From Aeromonas taiwanensis (lineage in GTDB: Bacteria > Pseudomonadota > Gammaproteobacteria > Enterobacterales > Aeromonadaceae), in NCBI RefSeq assembly GCF_000820165.1, contig NZ_CDDD01000049.1:82382-146381 (forward strand): DNA of 64,000 nucleotides. Reading direction: 5' to 3'. Below are positions 46,010-55,917 of this stretch, piece by piece. The stretch's first letter is position 1. Every line of letters begins with the position of its first letter. The notes under the pieces are model-generated. The model saw only the letters and a program-made list of their open reading frames with translations. It was not told where the DNA came from and did no database searches. A program made the translations under genes and the position numbers.

Positions 46010-47401
46010 TCACAGGCCGAGCGCCTCCCTGAGCTTGCCGAACACCTTGGTGTTGTCCAGCGTCCCCTTGAAGCGTCCGCTGCCGGCACCGTCCGCAAAC
46101 AGCATGACGTCGCCGCCGCCATGGGTCTCGGAACCCAGCTTGACCCCGGTCTCCTGCAGGTAGTCATCCCCCATCACCTGCTCGCTGGTGAGGGTGGGGC
46201 GCTGATCCTGGCGGTTCGGACCGTTGCCGAACACTAGCGTGGTGAAGGGCTTGCCATCGACGTCGTTCTGGGTGGAGCCGTCACCGTTCTTGACCAGATC
46301 CAGCACAGGGTTGCCCTTGGCGGCGTAGCCGTTGATGGTCATGGTGTGGTCGTGGTCGGCGGTGACCACGATCAGGGTATCGCTCAAGTCCACCTTGCCC
46401 AGCGCCGTCTTGACCGCCTCGTCCAGTGCCACCGCATCGGTGAGCGACCGTTTGGCGTTGGTGGCGTGCAGGGCGTGGTCGATGCGACCCCCTTCCACCA
46501 TCAGGAAGTAGCCCTGACTGTTCTGGCTGAGCAGATCGATCGCCTTGGCGGTCATCTCGGAGAGGGACGGCTGGCTGCTGGCCGCCCCCTTGGCAACCCG
46601 GTCCAGCTCGTAGTCGAGGTGGGACTTGGCGCTGAACAGGCCCAGCACCTTGCCGCTCTCGACCTTGGCGAGATCGCTCCTGGTGGTGACATAGCTGTAC
46701 CCCTGGGCGCTCAGCTCGGCGGTCAGATCCCGGCCGTCGGCCCGGCCGCCCTTGTTGCTGGCGCTGTAGGGCGTCCAGTGGTTGGCACCGCCCCCCATCA
46801 GCACGTCCACCCCGTCCCCCAGCGCGGTGTTGAAACCGGCACCGCCCGGCACCGCCTGCTCGGCGATGGCGTAGGCTGCATCCCGGTGGCAGATGTGGGA
46901 ATAGGTGGCGGCCGGGGTGGCGTGGGTCAGCTCGGTGGTGGTGACGGCCCCCACCGACTTGCCCGCCGCCTTGGCCAGCTCGAGGATGGTCGGCACCGGG
47001 GTGCCGTTGTCGCTGGTGCAGTTGTTGATGCCCTTGTTGCCGTTGGCATCCTTGGACGGTGCCACGGCCCTGGTGTCGCTGCTCATGGCGATCACCTCGT
47101 TGTTCATCTTGACGCCCGTGGTGTAGGCCGCCATGGAGGGGGCGGAGTCCGTGGTCTGGGCATCGTGGGAGAAGGTCTTGATGCGGGCGCTGCGCGCCAG
47201 CTGCATCATCTCGAGATCTCCCTCTTCTCCCACCTTGTAGAGGCGGGTGGCAGTGAGCACGGTGGGGCCCATGCCGTCGCCGATGAAGAGGATCACGTTC
47301 CTGGCATCGGCGGCGTGCGCCTGGGAGAGGCCGCCCAGCGTCCCGTAAAGGGTGCCGAGCAGGGCGGTGCAGACCAGCGTCTTGTTCATGGTGATGTTCA
47401 T
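46010..47401 (-). CDS. Alkaline phosphatase, PhoA family, secreted
   Basis: The 463-residue enzyme has a signal peptide (to about residue 30, ending AHAADA). It has the PhoA active site: Asp in FIGDGMGP, the nucleophile Ser in TDSAPSM, metal ligands in VEGGRIDHALH, TADHDHT and, near the C-terminus, ETHGG. It releases phosphate from organic esters in the periplasm or outside. It lies 11 bases after a paralogue of the same length and shares its Pho-box promoter. Two starts (47401, 47389) are possible; the first follows AAGGGAA. Confidence 0.92.
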   Translation of the reverse strand: MNITMNKTLVCTALLGTLYGTLGGLSQAHAADARNVILFIGDGMGPTVLTATRLYKVGEEGDLEMMQLARSARIKTFSHDAQTTDSAPSMAAYTTGVKMNNEVIAMSSDTRAVAPSKDANGNKGINNCTSDNGTPVPTILELAKAAGKSVGAVTTTELTHATPAATYSHICHRDAAYAIAEQAVPGGAGFNTALGDGVDVLMGGGANHWTPYSASNKGGRADGRDLTAELSAQGYSYVTTRSDLAKVESGKVLGLFSAKSHLDYELDRVAKGAASSQPSLSEMTAKAIDLLSQNSQGYFLMVEGGRIDHALHATNAKRSLTDAVALDEAVKTALGKVDLSDTLIVVTADHDHTMTINGYAAKGNPVLDLVKNGDGSTQNDVDGKPFTTLVFGNGPNRQDQRPTLTSEQVMGDDYLQETGVKLGSETHGGGDVMLFADGAGSGRFKGTLDNTKVFGKLREALGL

Positions 47402-47412
47402 CCTGTATTCCC

Positions 47413-48804
47413 TTACAGCTTGGCCGCAGCCTTGACCTTGCCGAAGACGGCGGTGTTGTCGAGTGAGCCGTGGAAGCTCTCCGCTCCCTGGCCGATGGCG
47501 CCGAGGAAGACATCGGTACCGCCGTGGGTCTCGTTGCCTATCTCGCCCACCTTGACCACGACCTCCTGGTGATAGTCGTCGGCGGAGACGGTGGCGTCGT
47601 CCAGGGGCGCCACGCTGCTGCGTGGACCGTCCACCCGGTTGTAGCCATTGCCAAAGCCGATGATGGTGTAGGGCATGCCATCGCTGTCCTTGCTCGGCTC
47701 ACCGGTCTCGTAGTTCTTCACCAACCCGAGCACGCCCGGATTGCCTGCCGTGGTCTTGCCGGTACGCTTGGCGTAGCCGTTCAGCACCAGGGTGTGGTCA
47801 TGGTCGGCGGTGACCACGATCAGGGTGTTTTTCAGCTCGGGGTCCGTTTTCTTCACCTCATCGATGGCGGCCTGGATGGCGTCGTCGAAGGCGAGGGTGT
47901 CCTGCAGGGCGCGCTTAGCGTTGGTGTCGTGCAGGGCGTGATCGATGCGCCCCCCTTCCACCATCAGGAAGTAGCCCTTCTCTTTATCCTTGAGCTGCTT
48001 GATGGCGGCCAGGGTCATCTGGGCCAGGGACGGCTCGCTGGCGGGTCTGTCCAGGTCGTATTTCATGTGGCTTGACCCGAACAGGCCCAGCAGCGGCTTG
48101 CCGGTCTCGGCCTGGTTCAGCTCATCCAGGGTGCTGGCAAACTGGTAGCCTTGTGCCTGCATCTCGGTGATGAGGTTGCGACCGTCTTCTCGCTTGCCCT
48201 TGTCGGCCAGGGGCTTGAAGAAGCCGCTGCCGCCTCCCAGCACCACGTCCAGCCCCTCTTTCAGGGCGCTGTTGTAACCGGCACCGCCCGGCACCAGCTG
48301 GGCGGCGATGTCGGCCTCCAGATCCCGGTTGCAGATGTGGGCATAGGTGGCGGCCGGGGTGGCGTGGGTCACCCGGGTGGTGGTGACGACGCCGGTGCCG
48401 CGGCCATCGGCCTTGGCCAGCTCCAGCAGTGTGGTGACCGGCTTGCCTGCACTCTGGCTGCAGTCGCTCTCCTGGGTGGCGTTGCTGTCCATGCTGATGA
48501 CGCCGTTGTTGCTCTTGACCCCGGTCATGTAGGCGGACATGGAGGGGGCCGAGTCGGTCACCTGGGCGTCGTGGGAGAAGGTCTTGATGAAGGCTGTCTC
48601 GGGCAGGGTGTCGATGGTGAGGCTGCCCTCTTCGCCGACGCCGTAGATGCGGGAGGCGGTCAGGGTGTTGAGGCCCATGCCGTCCCCGAGGAAGAAGATC
48701 ACGTTCCTGGCGCTGGGCTCTGGGGTGGTGCTGTCGTTGTTGGAGTTGCAGCCGGCGGCCAGGGCGGCGCCTATCATCACTGCAAGTCCTGCCATCTTTC
48801 TCAT
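47413..48804 (-). CDS. Alkaline phosphatase, PhoA family, predicted lipoprotein
   Basis: The 463-residue enzyme starts with a lipoprotein signal ending LAAGC (Cys19) and a polar linker (NSNNDSTTPEP), so it is probably tethered to a membrane. The catalytic residues are intact: FLGDGMGL, TDSAPSM, VEGGRIDHALH, TADHDHT and ETHGG. It precedes the secreted paralogue in the same operon. Similar motifs in both suggest a tandem duplication followed by divergence in location. AAGGAG precedes the ATG. Confidence 0.92.
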   Translation of the reverse strand: MRKMAGLAVMIGAALAAGCNSNNDSTTPEPSARNVIFFLGDGMGLNTLTASRIYGVGEEGSLTIDTLPETAFIKTFSHDAQVTDSAPSMSAYMTGVKSNNGVISMDSNATQESDCSQSAGKPVTTLLELAKADGRGTGVVTTTRVTHATPAATYAHICNRDLEADIAAQLVPGGAGYNSALKEGLDVVLGGGSGFFKPLADKGKREDGRNLITEMQAQGYQFASTLDELNQAETGKPLLGLFGSSHMKYDLDRPASEPSLAQMTLAAIKQLKDKEKGYFLMVEGGRIDHALHDTNAKRALQDTLAFDDAIQAAIDEVKKTDPELKNTLIVVTADHDHTLVLNGYAKRTGKTTAGNPGVLGLVKNYETGEPSKDSDGMPYTIIGFGNGYNRVDGPRSSVAPLDDATVSADDYHQEVVVKVGEIGNETHGGTDVFLGAIGQGAESFHGSLDNTAVFGKVKAAAKL

Positions 48805-48850
48805 TGGGGTTCGCTCCTTGTGAAACCTGAGCGCAGCCTAGAGGGGGCAG

Positions 48851-48879
48851 ATGACACTTTTAGTGAAGAGAGATGACAA
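48851..48879 (-). promoter_or_regulatory. Triple Pho box upstream of the phosphatase pair
   Basis: On the minus strand TTGTCAT, CTTCACT and GTGTCAT recur at exact 11-base intervals (48879, 48868 and 48857 downward), separated by CTCT and AAAA. Such 11-base periodic repeats are bound by PhoB dimers. It lies 47 bases before the start of the first phosphatase gene. The -10 sequence is weak. Confidence 0.82.
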
Positions 48880-49144
48880 TACGGTGAAGGTGCCTTGTAA
48901 ATGTTATCTTATATCAATGAGTTATGCTGGTCGTGTGAGGACGCTCCCGGCCCGGGGGTGCCACGGGCATCCGCCACCGGGGTGACAACACCCGGCCAGA
49001 ATGGCCTGTCAAATCGGGGCCGCAGCAGGTAAAATGCGCCCCCTTGCGATGAGTGCCAGCGGTCTGGCGCATCACCACGCGCCCGCAGCCCCGAGCGCCC
49101 GCAGCCCCGAGAGGGGCCTGCATTCCAATGAGAGAGTAACGGAT

Positions 49145-50095
49145 ATGTCCATCAACTGGTTCCCCGGCCACATGCACAAGGCCCGCAAAGAGATTGCAGA
49201 GGTCATGCCCCAGGTCGATGTCATCATCGAGATGCTCGACGCCCGCATTCCCTTCTCCAGCGAGAACCCCCTGGTGCCGGAGCTGCGCGGCGAGACGCCG
49301 GTGATCAAGGTGCTGAACAAGGCAGACCTCGCCGACCCCGAGATCACCGCGCTCTGGGTGGCCCACATGGAGCAGGAGAAGGGGATCAAGGCGTTGCCCC
49401 TGACCCAGCAGGAGCCGGAGAAGATCAAGCAACTGCTGACCCTGTGCCACGAGATGCTGCCGGAGCGCAACTTCGAGCTGCGCGGGGTGCGCGCCATGAT
49501 CATGGGGATCCCCAACGTGGGCAAGTCCACCCTGATCAACACCCTGGCGGGTCGCATCATCGCCAGGACCGGCAACGAGGCGGGGGTGACCAAGTCCCAG
49601 CAGCGGATCAAGCTGGACAACCACGTCATCCTGACCGACACCCCGGGCTTCCTCTGGCCCAAGCTGAACCCGCCCTCCTGTGGCTACCGCCTGGCGATCA
49701 CCGCGGCCATCAAGGATACCGTCTTCGACTACGCCGACATCGCCATGTTTGCCGCCGACTACTTCATCAAGGCCTATCCGGAGCGCATCAAGGCACGCTA
49801 CCAGTTGAGCGAGCTGCCCGAAACCGAGATCGAGCTGCTGGATCTCATCGCCCGCCAGCGCGGTTTCATGCGCAAGGGGGGCCTGGCGGATCTGCACAAG
49901 GCGTCCGAGATCCTGGTCAACGAGTTCCGCTCCGGCATGCTGGGCCGCATCTCCCTGGAGACCCCGGAGATGGTGAGGGTCGAGATCGTGGAGGCCGAGG
50001 CCGAGGCCGAGCAGAAGGCCAAGGAGAAGGCCGAGCGGGAAGAGGAGCGCCAGGCCCGGGCCCGTCGCAAGTACGCCAAGAAGCGCCAGCGCTGA
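49145..50095 (+). CDS. rbgA: Ribosome biogenesis GTPase RbgA/YlqF
   Basis: The 316-residue protein is a circularly permuted GTPase: G4 NKADLAD comes first (about residue 60), then G1 GIPNVGKSTLIN (about 122) and G3 DTPGFLWP. The N-terminus INWFPGHMHKARKEI is the family signature. RbgA helps late assembly of the large ribosomal subunit in Bacillus. The C-terminus is a charged Glu/Ala/Lys/Arg helix. The ATG at 49145 starts the conserved motif; the open frame upstream has no similarity. Confidence 0.93.
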   Translation: MSINWFPGHMHKARKEIAEVMPQVDVIIEMLDARIPFSSENPLVPELRGETPVIKVLNKADLADPEITALWVAHMEQEKGIKALPLTQQEPEKIKQLLTLCHEMLPERNFELRGVRAMIMGIPNVGKSTLINTLAGRIIARTGNEAGVTKSQQRIKLDNHVILTDTPGFLWPKLNPPSCGYRLAITAAIKDTVFDYADIAMFAADYFIKAYPERIKARYQLSELPETEIELLDLIARQRGFMRKGGLADLHKASEILVNEFRSGMLGRISLETPEMVRVEIVEAEAEAEQKAKEKAEREEERQARARRKYAKKRQR

Positions 50096-50130
50096 CCGGC
50101 ATAGTGCGCGATATAAGCAGTGCTCGATAT

Positions 50131-50168
50131 CAAGAAGAGGCGGCCCAAGGGTCGCCTCTTCTTGTTTG
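50131..50168 (+). terminator. Terminator behind rbgA
   Basis: A 16-bp stem, CAAGAAGAGGCGGCCC with GGGTCGCCTCTTCTTG (one G-T pair), has a 2-base apex and is followed by TTTGGG. Confidence 0.85.
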
Positions 50169-50400
50169 GGCCTTCAGGGTTGTGGAGAGGCCACATGGTC
50201 GATGCTCAACCGGCCCATGATCGTCATCATGGCCAAAGCGCTGGTTAATCAAGAGGATAGGGTTAGCGCTTAGCGGTGCCGTGGTGCTCGGCAAGAGCTG
50301 CGTGCCGCCACACCTTGCGATCCCTACTCAGCGCCGATTGACAATGGCATTGGCGGTGGCATGATGCGCTCGCATTTTGCCTCTCCCCACGGTTTTATCC

Positions 50401-51549
50401 ATGACCACATATTCCCGCCCGGTGCTGCTTCTGCTCTGTGGCCTGCTGTTGCTGACCCTGGCCATCGCGGTATTGAACACCCTGGTGCCGCTCTGGCTCG
50501 CCCACGACAATCTGCCGACCTGGCAGGTGGGCATGGTCGGCTCCTCCTATTTCACCGGCAACCTGCTGGGCACCCTGCTGGCGGGGTCGCTGATCAAGCG
50601 CCTCGGGTTCAATCGCAGCTACTACCTGGCGTCTGCCATCTTTGCCGCAGGCTGCGTCGGCCTGGGGGTCACCCAGGGGTTCTGGAGCTGGCTGACATGG
50701 CGCTTCATCGCCGGTGTGGGCTGCGCCATCATCTGGGTGGTGGTGGAGAGCGCCCTCATGTGCAGCGGCAATGCGCGCAACCGGGGCCGCCTGCTGGCGG
50801 CCTACATGATGGTCTATTACCTGGGCACTGTGCTCGGGCAGCTGCTGGTCAGCAAGGTATCGACGGGGTTGATGGATGTCCTCCCCTGGGTGAGTGCCCT
50901 GGTACTGGCAGCCGTCTTGCCGCTGCTGTTTGCCCGCATCGTCAACGCGCGCAGCGAACAGGAGACGAGTGCCCTGGTGTGGCCCATGCTGCGCCTTCGC
51001 CAGGCCCGGCTGGGGGTCAACGGCTGCATCATCTCCGGCATGGTGCTGGGATCTCTCTATGGCCTGATGCCTCTCTATCTGAACCGTCAGGGGGTGAGCG
51101 ACGCCGGCATCGGCTTCTGGATGGCGGTGATGGTCAGCGCCGGCATTCTGGGGCAGTGGCCCATCGGCCGTCTGGCGGAGCGCTTCGGGCGCTTGCCTGT
51201 GCTGCGGGTGCAGGTGTTTGCCGTGATCCTGGGGTGCATGGCGATGCTCGGCGGTGCCGTCATGGGACCGGCGCTGTTCATGCTGGGGGCTGCGTGTTTT
51301 ACGCTCTACCCCGTGGCCATGGCCTGGGCCTGCGAAAAGGTGGCGCACCATCAGCTGGTGCCCATGAACCAGGCGCTGCTGCTGAGCTACACCATCGGCA
51401 GCCTGCTCGGCCCGACCCTGACTGCGCTCCTGATGCAGCGCTACTCGGACAACCTGCTGTTCATCGTGATCGCCTGCGTGTCGTTTATCTATCTGCTGAT
51501 GCTGCTGCGCAAAATGGGAGAACACCCGACGCCGGTGGCCCATGCCTGA
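50401..51549 (+). CDS. ycaD: MFS transporter YcaD
   Basis: The 382-residue protein has 12 predicted membrane helices and is highly similar over its whole length to E. coli YcaD (also 382), for example [40 protein letters not shown] and [19 protein letters not shown]. The substrate of YcaD is not established. The ATG at 50401 matches the YcaD N-terminus (MTTYSRPV). The region 50169-50400 upstream shows no other feature. Confidence 0.93.
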   Translation: MTTYSRPVLLLLCGLLLLTLAIAVLNTLVPLWLAHDNLPTWQVGMVGSSYFTGNLLGTLLAGSLIKRLGFNRSYYLASAIFAAGCVGLGVTQGFWSWLTWRFIAGVGCAIIWVVVESALMCSGNARNRGRLLAAYMMVYYLGTVLGQLLVSKVSTGLMDVLPWVSALVLAAVLPLLFARIVNARSEQETSALVWPMLRLRQARLGVNGCIISGMVLGSLYGLMPLYLNRQGVSDAGIGFWMAVMVSAGILGQWPIGRLAERFGRLPVLRVQVFAVILGCMAMLGGAVMGPALFMLGAACFTLYPVAMAWACEKVAHHQLVPMNQALLLSYTIGSLLGPTLTALLMQRYSDNLLFIVIACVSFIYLLMLLRKMGEHPTPVAHA

Positions 51550-51663
51550 GGACTGTCGGGCTTCTCTGGCGCCTTCATAGGGGCGATCTCTGACGGGCCT
51601 TTCCGGGGGGCACGGCTGGGGGAGAAGGGGAGGACTGGCGTTGTTGTGCTTTATATAAAGAAG

Positions 51664-51688
51664 AGGTGGCCCAGGTGCCGCCTTTTTT
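51664..51688 (+). terminator. Terminator behind ycaD
   Basis: AGGTGGC pairs with GCCGCCT (one G-T pair) around a 6-base loop, followed by six T. Confidence 0.85.
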
Positions 51689-51718
51689 GTGGCCGGGAGG
51701 GGGTGGCATCGCCATGTG

Positions 51719-52615
51719 CTAGCCGTAGCGGCGTCTGGCCTCCTCGAACAGGGACATGTGCAAGGGGATCAACCGCTGCCAGTCGCGCCGGTAGCCGCCA
51801 CCGGGCACGGCGGCGATGGGCAGGCCGTGGCGCCGGGCACAGTCAAAGACCATGGCATCGCGCCGGCGTACCCCCTGATCGCTCAAAGAGAGATAGCCGA
51901 GCTCGTCGTCCCGGTGCACGTCCACCCCGGCCTGATAGAGGATGAGGTCGGGTTGATAGAGGCGAAGCGCCAGGCTCAGTGCCTGCTCCAGGGTAGTGAG
52001 GTAGGCATCGTCCTCCATGCCGGTGGGCAGCGGGAAGTCCAGGTGGGAGGCAGGCTTGTGGCGGGGAAAGTTGTGCTCCCCGTGCAGGGAGAGGGTGATG
52101 ATGTCGCGGCTGCCTGCACACAGGGCGGCGCTGCCATCCCCCTGATGGACATCGAGATCCACGATCAGCACCTGCTCGCAGCGCCCCTCGTCCAGGCAGG
52201 CCCTCGCCGCAATCACCAGATCGTTGAACAGGCAGAAGCCGCTGCCAAAGTCCCGGTGGGCGTGGTGATAACCACCGGAGATCTGCAGGCCGCAGCCGTG
52301 CGTCAGGGCGTGACGGCTGGCCGCCAGGGTGGCCCCCACCGAACGCAGGGTACGTTCAATCAGCATGGGGGACCAGGGGAAACCGAGCCGGCGGATGGCC
52401 CCCTCGTCAAGCTGGCCCCCCAGGGCGGCGTCCACAAAGCCGGCCTCATGGACCCGCACTATCTGCTCGCGGCTCGCGGCGGGGGCCTCGAGAAGCGGAT
52501 ACCCCTCTGTCGACAGCTGCCGATGCAGCGCCTGGTACTTGGCCAGGGGGAAGCGGTGGCGCTCGGGCAGCACCAGGGCGGAGTAGTGGGGGTGATAGAA
52601 GATGCGAAGTGACAT
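51719..52615 (-). CDS. Histone-deacetylase-superfamily protein
   Basis: The 298-residue protein has the zinc hydrolase pattern of class IV-like deacetylases: GGYHHAHRDFGSGFCLFND (catalytic His pair), VDLDVHQGDG (zinc-binding Asp and His) and the later GVDVHRDDELG. Bacterial relatives deacetylate acetylpolyamines or acyl-lysines; the substrate here is unknown. The ATG at 52615 begins the conserved N-terminus (SLRIFYHPHYS); upstream codons are unrelated. Confidence 0.9.
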   Translation of the reverse strand: MSLRIFYHPHYSALVLPERHRFPLAKYQALHRQLSTEGYPLLEAPAASREQIVRVHEAGFVDAALGGQLDEGAIRRLGFPWSPMLIERTLRSVGATLAASRHALTHGCGLQISGGYHHAHRDFGSGFCLFNDLVIAARACLDEGRCEQVLIVDLDVHQGDGSAALCAGSRDIITLSLHGEHNFPRHKPASHLDFPLPTGMEDDAYLTTLEQALSLALRLYQPDLILYQAGVDVHRDDELGYLSLSDQGVRRRDAMVFDCARRHGLPIAAVPGGGYRRDWQRLIPLHMSLFEEARRRYG

Positions 52616-52639
52616 GGGGAGTCTATCCAGGCGGGTATG

Positions 52640-52662
52640 AAAAAGGGGAGCCAGGCTCCCCT
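52640..52662 (-). terminator. Terminator behind yccT
   Basis: On the minus strand AGGGGAG pairs with CTCCCCT around CCTGG and is followed by TTTTC, 24 bases beyond the yccT stop. Confidence 0.85.
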
Positions 52663-52685
52663 CTATACAGGCGTGCGATGCGCCC

Positions 52686-53345
52686 TTATTGCTGCTGGAT
52701 GACCCAGATCTGGAAGGCTTTGCGGGTCTCCGCATCGGCCTTGTTGTACCAGTTCTGCATCTGGGTCAGGGCTTCGGGGTTGCTCTGGGCCTTGCTCGGG
52801 GCCACTTCGGCCGGTGCGCTGGCGGCGGCCATCACGGCGGCGCTGGAGATGGCGACGGTCTTGGGCTGGTTGAAGGCCTTGCCCATATTGATCAGCTCCT
52901 GCTGATAGTCGCGGGTCAGCTGGAAGCCACCCACGGTCGGCATGACGAACTGCTCGCTCTCGACGGTCTGGCCGCTGGCCTTGTCCTTGAGGACCACTTT
53001 CTGATCTTTCAGGAATGCCTTGGCTTCCGCTTCGTTGCGGGGCTTCTTGTAGTCCAGCACCAGGGTCTGGTTGTCGGCGGCGGTGAAGTTGATCACCAGG
53101 GGCTCGGCGGTCACCAGCTTGATTTCGCTACGGTTGGAGTAGTTGCCCTCGAAGGCCACCACCAGCTGGTGCTTGCCGGCGCTGATGGGGAAGCTGCTGG
53201 TCTTTTCGAGCAGCTTGGGGTTGATGGACTCCCCGTCGATGAGCTGGACCACATAGGGATTGGTTATTTCCAGTTGGCTATTAGCCAGGGCGCTACCTGC
53301 CCACAACAGACCAGCCAGGGCCGGCACCAGAACAGTCAGTTTCAT
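52686..53345 (-). CDS. yccT: DUF2057 (UPF0319, YccT family) exported protein
   Basis: The 219-residue protein has a signal peptide (MKLTVLVPALAGLLWAGSALA) and the DUF2057 features VVQLIDGESI, SAGKHQLVVAFEGNY and VMPTVGGFQLTRDYQ. E. coli YccT (CsgI) dampens curli assembly in the periplasm; this role is not assumed here. AAGGAG stands just before the ATG. It lies downstream of dinG on the same strand, 119 bases away. Confidence 0.85.
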   Translation of the reverse strand: MKLTVLVPALAGLLWAGSALANSQLEITNPYVVQLIDGESINPKLLEKTSSFPISAGKHQLVVAFEGNYSNRSEIKLVTAEPLVINFTAADNQTLVLDYKKPRNEAEAKAFLKDQKVVLKDKASGQTVESEQFVMPTVGGFQLTRDYQQELINMGKAFNQPKTVAISSAAVMAAASAPAEVAPSKAQSNPEALTQMQNWYNKADAETRKAFQIWVIQQQ

Positions 53346-53464
53346 TTCATCTCCTTGAACAGTCAGGCGATTGCCCACTGAAAAATAGGGGCTCATTTTT
53401 GCAGGTTTGCCCTGGAGCGGCAATAGCCGTTTATGGCGCGGTCCTGCCGACGGGAGAGCCGAAC

Positions 53465-55537
53465 CTACTCGATTCGCCGGGTGAAAGGAGGCAGGGCGTC
53501 CAGCAGCCCCTTGCCGTAGCGTTTGGTCAACAGGCGCCGGTCGAGAATGGTCACGCGCCCCCGATCCGCCTCTTTGCGGATGAGGCGGCCACAGGCCTGG
53601 ATAAGCTTGCGCGACGCCTCCGGTACCGTCAGTTGCAGGAAGGGGTTGCCGCCGCGCTGCTCTATCCACTCGGCAGTGGCCTCTTCCACCGGCGAGTTCG
53701 GCACCGCAAAGGGCAACTTGGTGATCACCAGGTTGGTGAGGTAGTGCCCCGGCAGATCCAGCCCCTCGGAGAAACTGCCGGTGCCAAAGAGGATGCTGGC
53801 CTGGCCGCCGTCGCACTTCTGTTTGTGCAAGAGGAGCAGGGCACTGCGCGACGCTTCCCCCTGCACCAGCAACGACATCCCCTTGGCCCTGAGCCCCGCC
53901 GCCACCTCGTTCATCTGCCGGTAGGAGGAGAAGAGCACCAGGCTCGCCTCCTTGCCTGCCAGCAGGCGGGGCAGGGTGTCGATCAGTTCCTGGGTAAAGG
54001 CGGGGGCGCTCGGTTCATGAGCCATCCTGGGCAGATAGAGCTCGGCCTTGTGGTAGTCGAAGGGGGACCGCAGGCGCAGATAGCGGGTGCCATCGTGCTC
54101 CTTGAGCCCTACCTGGTGGCGGAAATAGCTGAAGGAGGAGAGGGCGGTGAGGGTGGCAGAGACCAGTACGGCCCCGAGGCAGCGGGACCAGAGCCACTCC
54201 TCCAGCAGATAGCCTACCTCGATGGGGGAGGCGTGCAGCCAGATGTCCCCGTCCTCGCTCCTGGCCATCCAGCGGGCGAGCGGTGTCTTGCCGGCGGGCA
54301 CGTGGCGGCTCAGCATTTCCCACAGGGCGCAGAAGTTTTCCAGACGCTGCAGGTGAAAGCCGCTCTCCGCCAGCAGGGGCTCGGCCTCCTTGCGGCGGAT
54401 CTCGCCATCTTTGAGCGCCTCGCCGATGGCCCCCTGCATCCTGTCCAGCGCCCGCAGCGCCTTCTTGCTCGCCTCTTTCAGGTTCTCTGCCAGCATGGGC
54501 AGGGGGTCGGGCAGGACACCGTCGGCAAACCTGTGGTGCTGCTCGGCGCCAAACAGCTGCTCGTGGCTGCCGAGCCACTGCTCCAGCGCCTTCAGATCCG
54601 GCTGCAAAGAGGCCAGGGCATCCTGCAGCTTCAGCTGGGGATCGAGCAGGCTCTCCTTGTTGAGGGCCCGCGCCAGCTTGCCGGCACTTTGCACCAGCTT
54701 CTCCAGCCAGCGGCGGGAGCCCTTGATGCTGGCGCTCGCTGCGCCGTGATCCCGGGCGATGGTCGGCAGGTGGTGAGCCTCATCCAGCACATAGATGCAC
54801 TCGTCGGGGGGAGGCAGGATGATGCCGCCCCCCATGGTGAGGTCGGAGAGCAGCAGGGCATGGTTGACCACCAGCACGTCGGCGGCGTCCATGTCGTTGC
54901 GGGCACGGTGGAAGGGGCAGTGCTGGTGGTGGCTGAGCGCCTTGTTGCAGGTGTGGCGATCGGCAGCGATGCGATCCCAGCAGGTGTCGGGGATGGGCTT
55001 GGGCCAGTTGTCCCGATCGCCGTCCCACTTGCCCCCGGTGTAGGCCTGCCACAACGCCTCATAGCACGCCTTGTCGGAGTCTGACGGCTTGTGCTTGCTC
55101 AAACTCCCGAAGTCGAGCTCGAAGTTGGCCATGTCGATGCCGCTCGCCGCCTGCTCCAGCAGGTGTTCGCAGCAGTAACGCTGGCGCCCCTTGACCAGCA
55201 TGAAGCGAAACGGCAGCTCGCTGTGGCGGTGGTAAAAAGGCAGGTCCTTGTGGATCAACTGCTCCTGCAGGGCGACGGTGGCGGTGGAGATCACCAGCTT
55301 CTTCTGGGTGAGCCGTGCCACCGGGATGGCGCCCTGGGCATAGGAGAGGGATTTGCCGATGCCGGTGCCGGCCTCTGCCACCAGGATGCGGCGACTCCTG
55401 TCATATTCCCCCGTCAGGGTCTTGGCGATTTCGGCCACCAGAAAGTTCTGCTCCTTGCGCGGCACAAAACCGGGTAAACCATCGGCAATCTGGCGATAGG
55501 TATTGCGGATGGTGGCTTTGAGGCGAGTCGATAGCAT
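53465..55537 (-). CDS. dinG: ATP-dependent DNA helicase DinG
   Basis: The 690-residue protein is an XPD-like superfamily-2 helicase. Walker A is AEAGTGIGKSLSY (about residue 60), the DEAH box is VLDEAHHLP, and the four iron-sulphur cysteines fall in RQRYCCEHL to RHTCNKALSHHQHCPFH. The C-terminal helicase motif has LIQACGRLIRKEADRG. E. coli DinG (716) clears R-loops and structured DNA. The ATG at 55537 starts the homology. I see no SOS box upstream. Confidence 0.95.
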   Translation of the reverse strand: MLSTRLKATIRNTYRQIADGLPGFVPRKEQNFLVAEIAKTLTGEYDRSRRILVAEAGTGIGKSLSYAQGAIPVARLTQKKLVISTATVALQEQLIHKDLPFYHRHSELPFRFMLVKGRQRYCCEHLLEQAASGIDMANFELDFGSLSKHKPSDSDKACYEALWQAYTGGKWDGDRDNWPKPIPDTCWDRIAADRHTCNKALSHHQHCPFHRARNDMDAADVLVVNHALLLSDLTMGGGIILPPPDECIYVLDEAHHLPTIARDHGAASASIKGSRRWLEKLVQSAGKLARALNKESLLDPQLKLQDALASLQPDLKALEQWLGSHEQLFGAEQHHRFADGVLPDPLPMLAENLKEASKKALRALDRMQGAIGEALKDGEIRRKEAEPLLAESGFHLQRLENFCALWEMLSRHVPAGKTPLARWMARSEDGDIWLHASPIEVGYLLEEWLWSRCLGAVLVSATLTALSSFSYFRHQVGLKEHDGTRYLRLRSPFDYHKAELYLPRMAHEPSAPAFTQELIDTLPRLLAGKEASLVLFSSYRQMNEVAAGLRAKGMSLLVQGEASRSALLLLHKQKCDGGQASILFGTGSFSEGLDLPGHYLTNLVITKLPFAVPNSPVEEATAEWIEQRGGNPFLQLTVPEASRKLIQACGRLIRKEADRGRVTILDRRLLTKRYGKGLLDALPPFTRRIE

Positions 55538-55917
55538 AAATAAGGTGCGGCCGTGTGGAGATGAATGAACACAGGATACCCGCAAGAGGTGACCGGGGTC
55601 GAGGCAAGGGAAGGCAGTGAGCGCCGACGTGCCTCTGCACATATGTCATGGGGCGGATGGGGCGTGCAATAAACCACCAGGAAAGGTGTTTTGGGCAGCA
55701 ACTATCGCTGTAAACGTTTACCCTGGTGGGGCAAACGTTGTGGGATTCAGCTCACAAAAATCCCCCTATGACTATGGTTTTCATAAAAAGTTCCAAGTTT
55801 TTTCATTGCGGATTGGAAAACCCGGTGATAGTCTCGGCGCCATAGTGATGCAAAGAACATCGCTAACACAGGGAATAACAAGGACTTAGTGTTTAATTAC
55901 AGTAGGCATTGGAAACT
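55538..55917 (+). promoter_or_regulatory. Porin upstream region with a LacI-family-type operator
   Basis: The 380 bases between dinG and the porin gene hold the perfect palindrome GTAAACGTTTAC (55710-55721), the half-site pattern of LacI/GalR-family operators. A related GCAAACGTT lies 21 bases further on. GGGATT/AATCCC (55742-55765) forms another inverted repeat. A promoter cannot be assigned with confidence. The operator lies about 200 bases before the porin start. Confidence 0.5.

Noticed and set aside
55538..55600. SOS (LexA) box before dinG
   Set aside because: CTGTGTTCATTCATCT on the minus strand has only the first half of the CTGT-N8-ACAG consensus.
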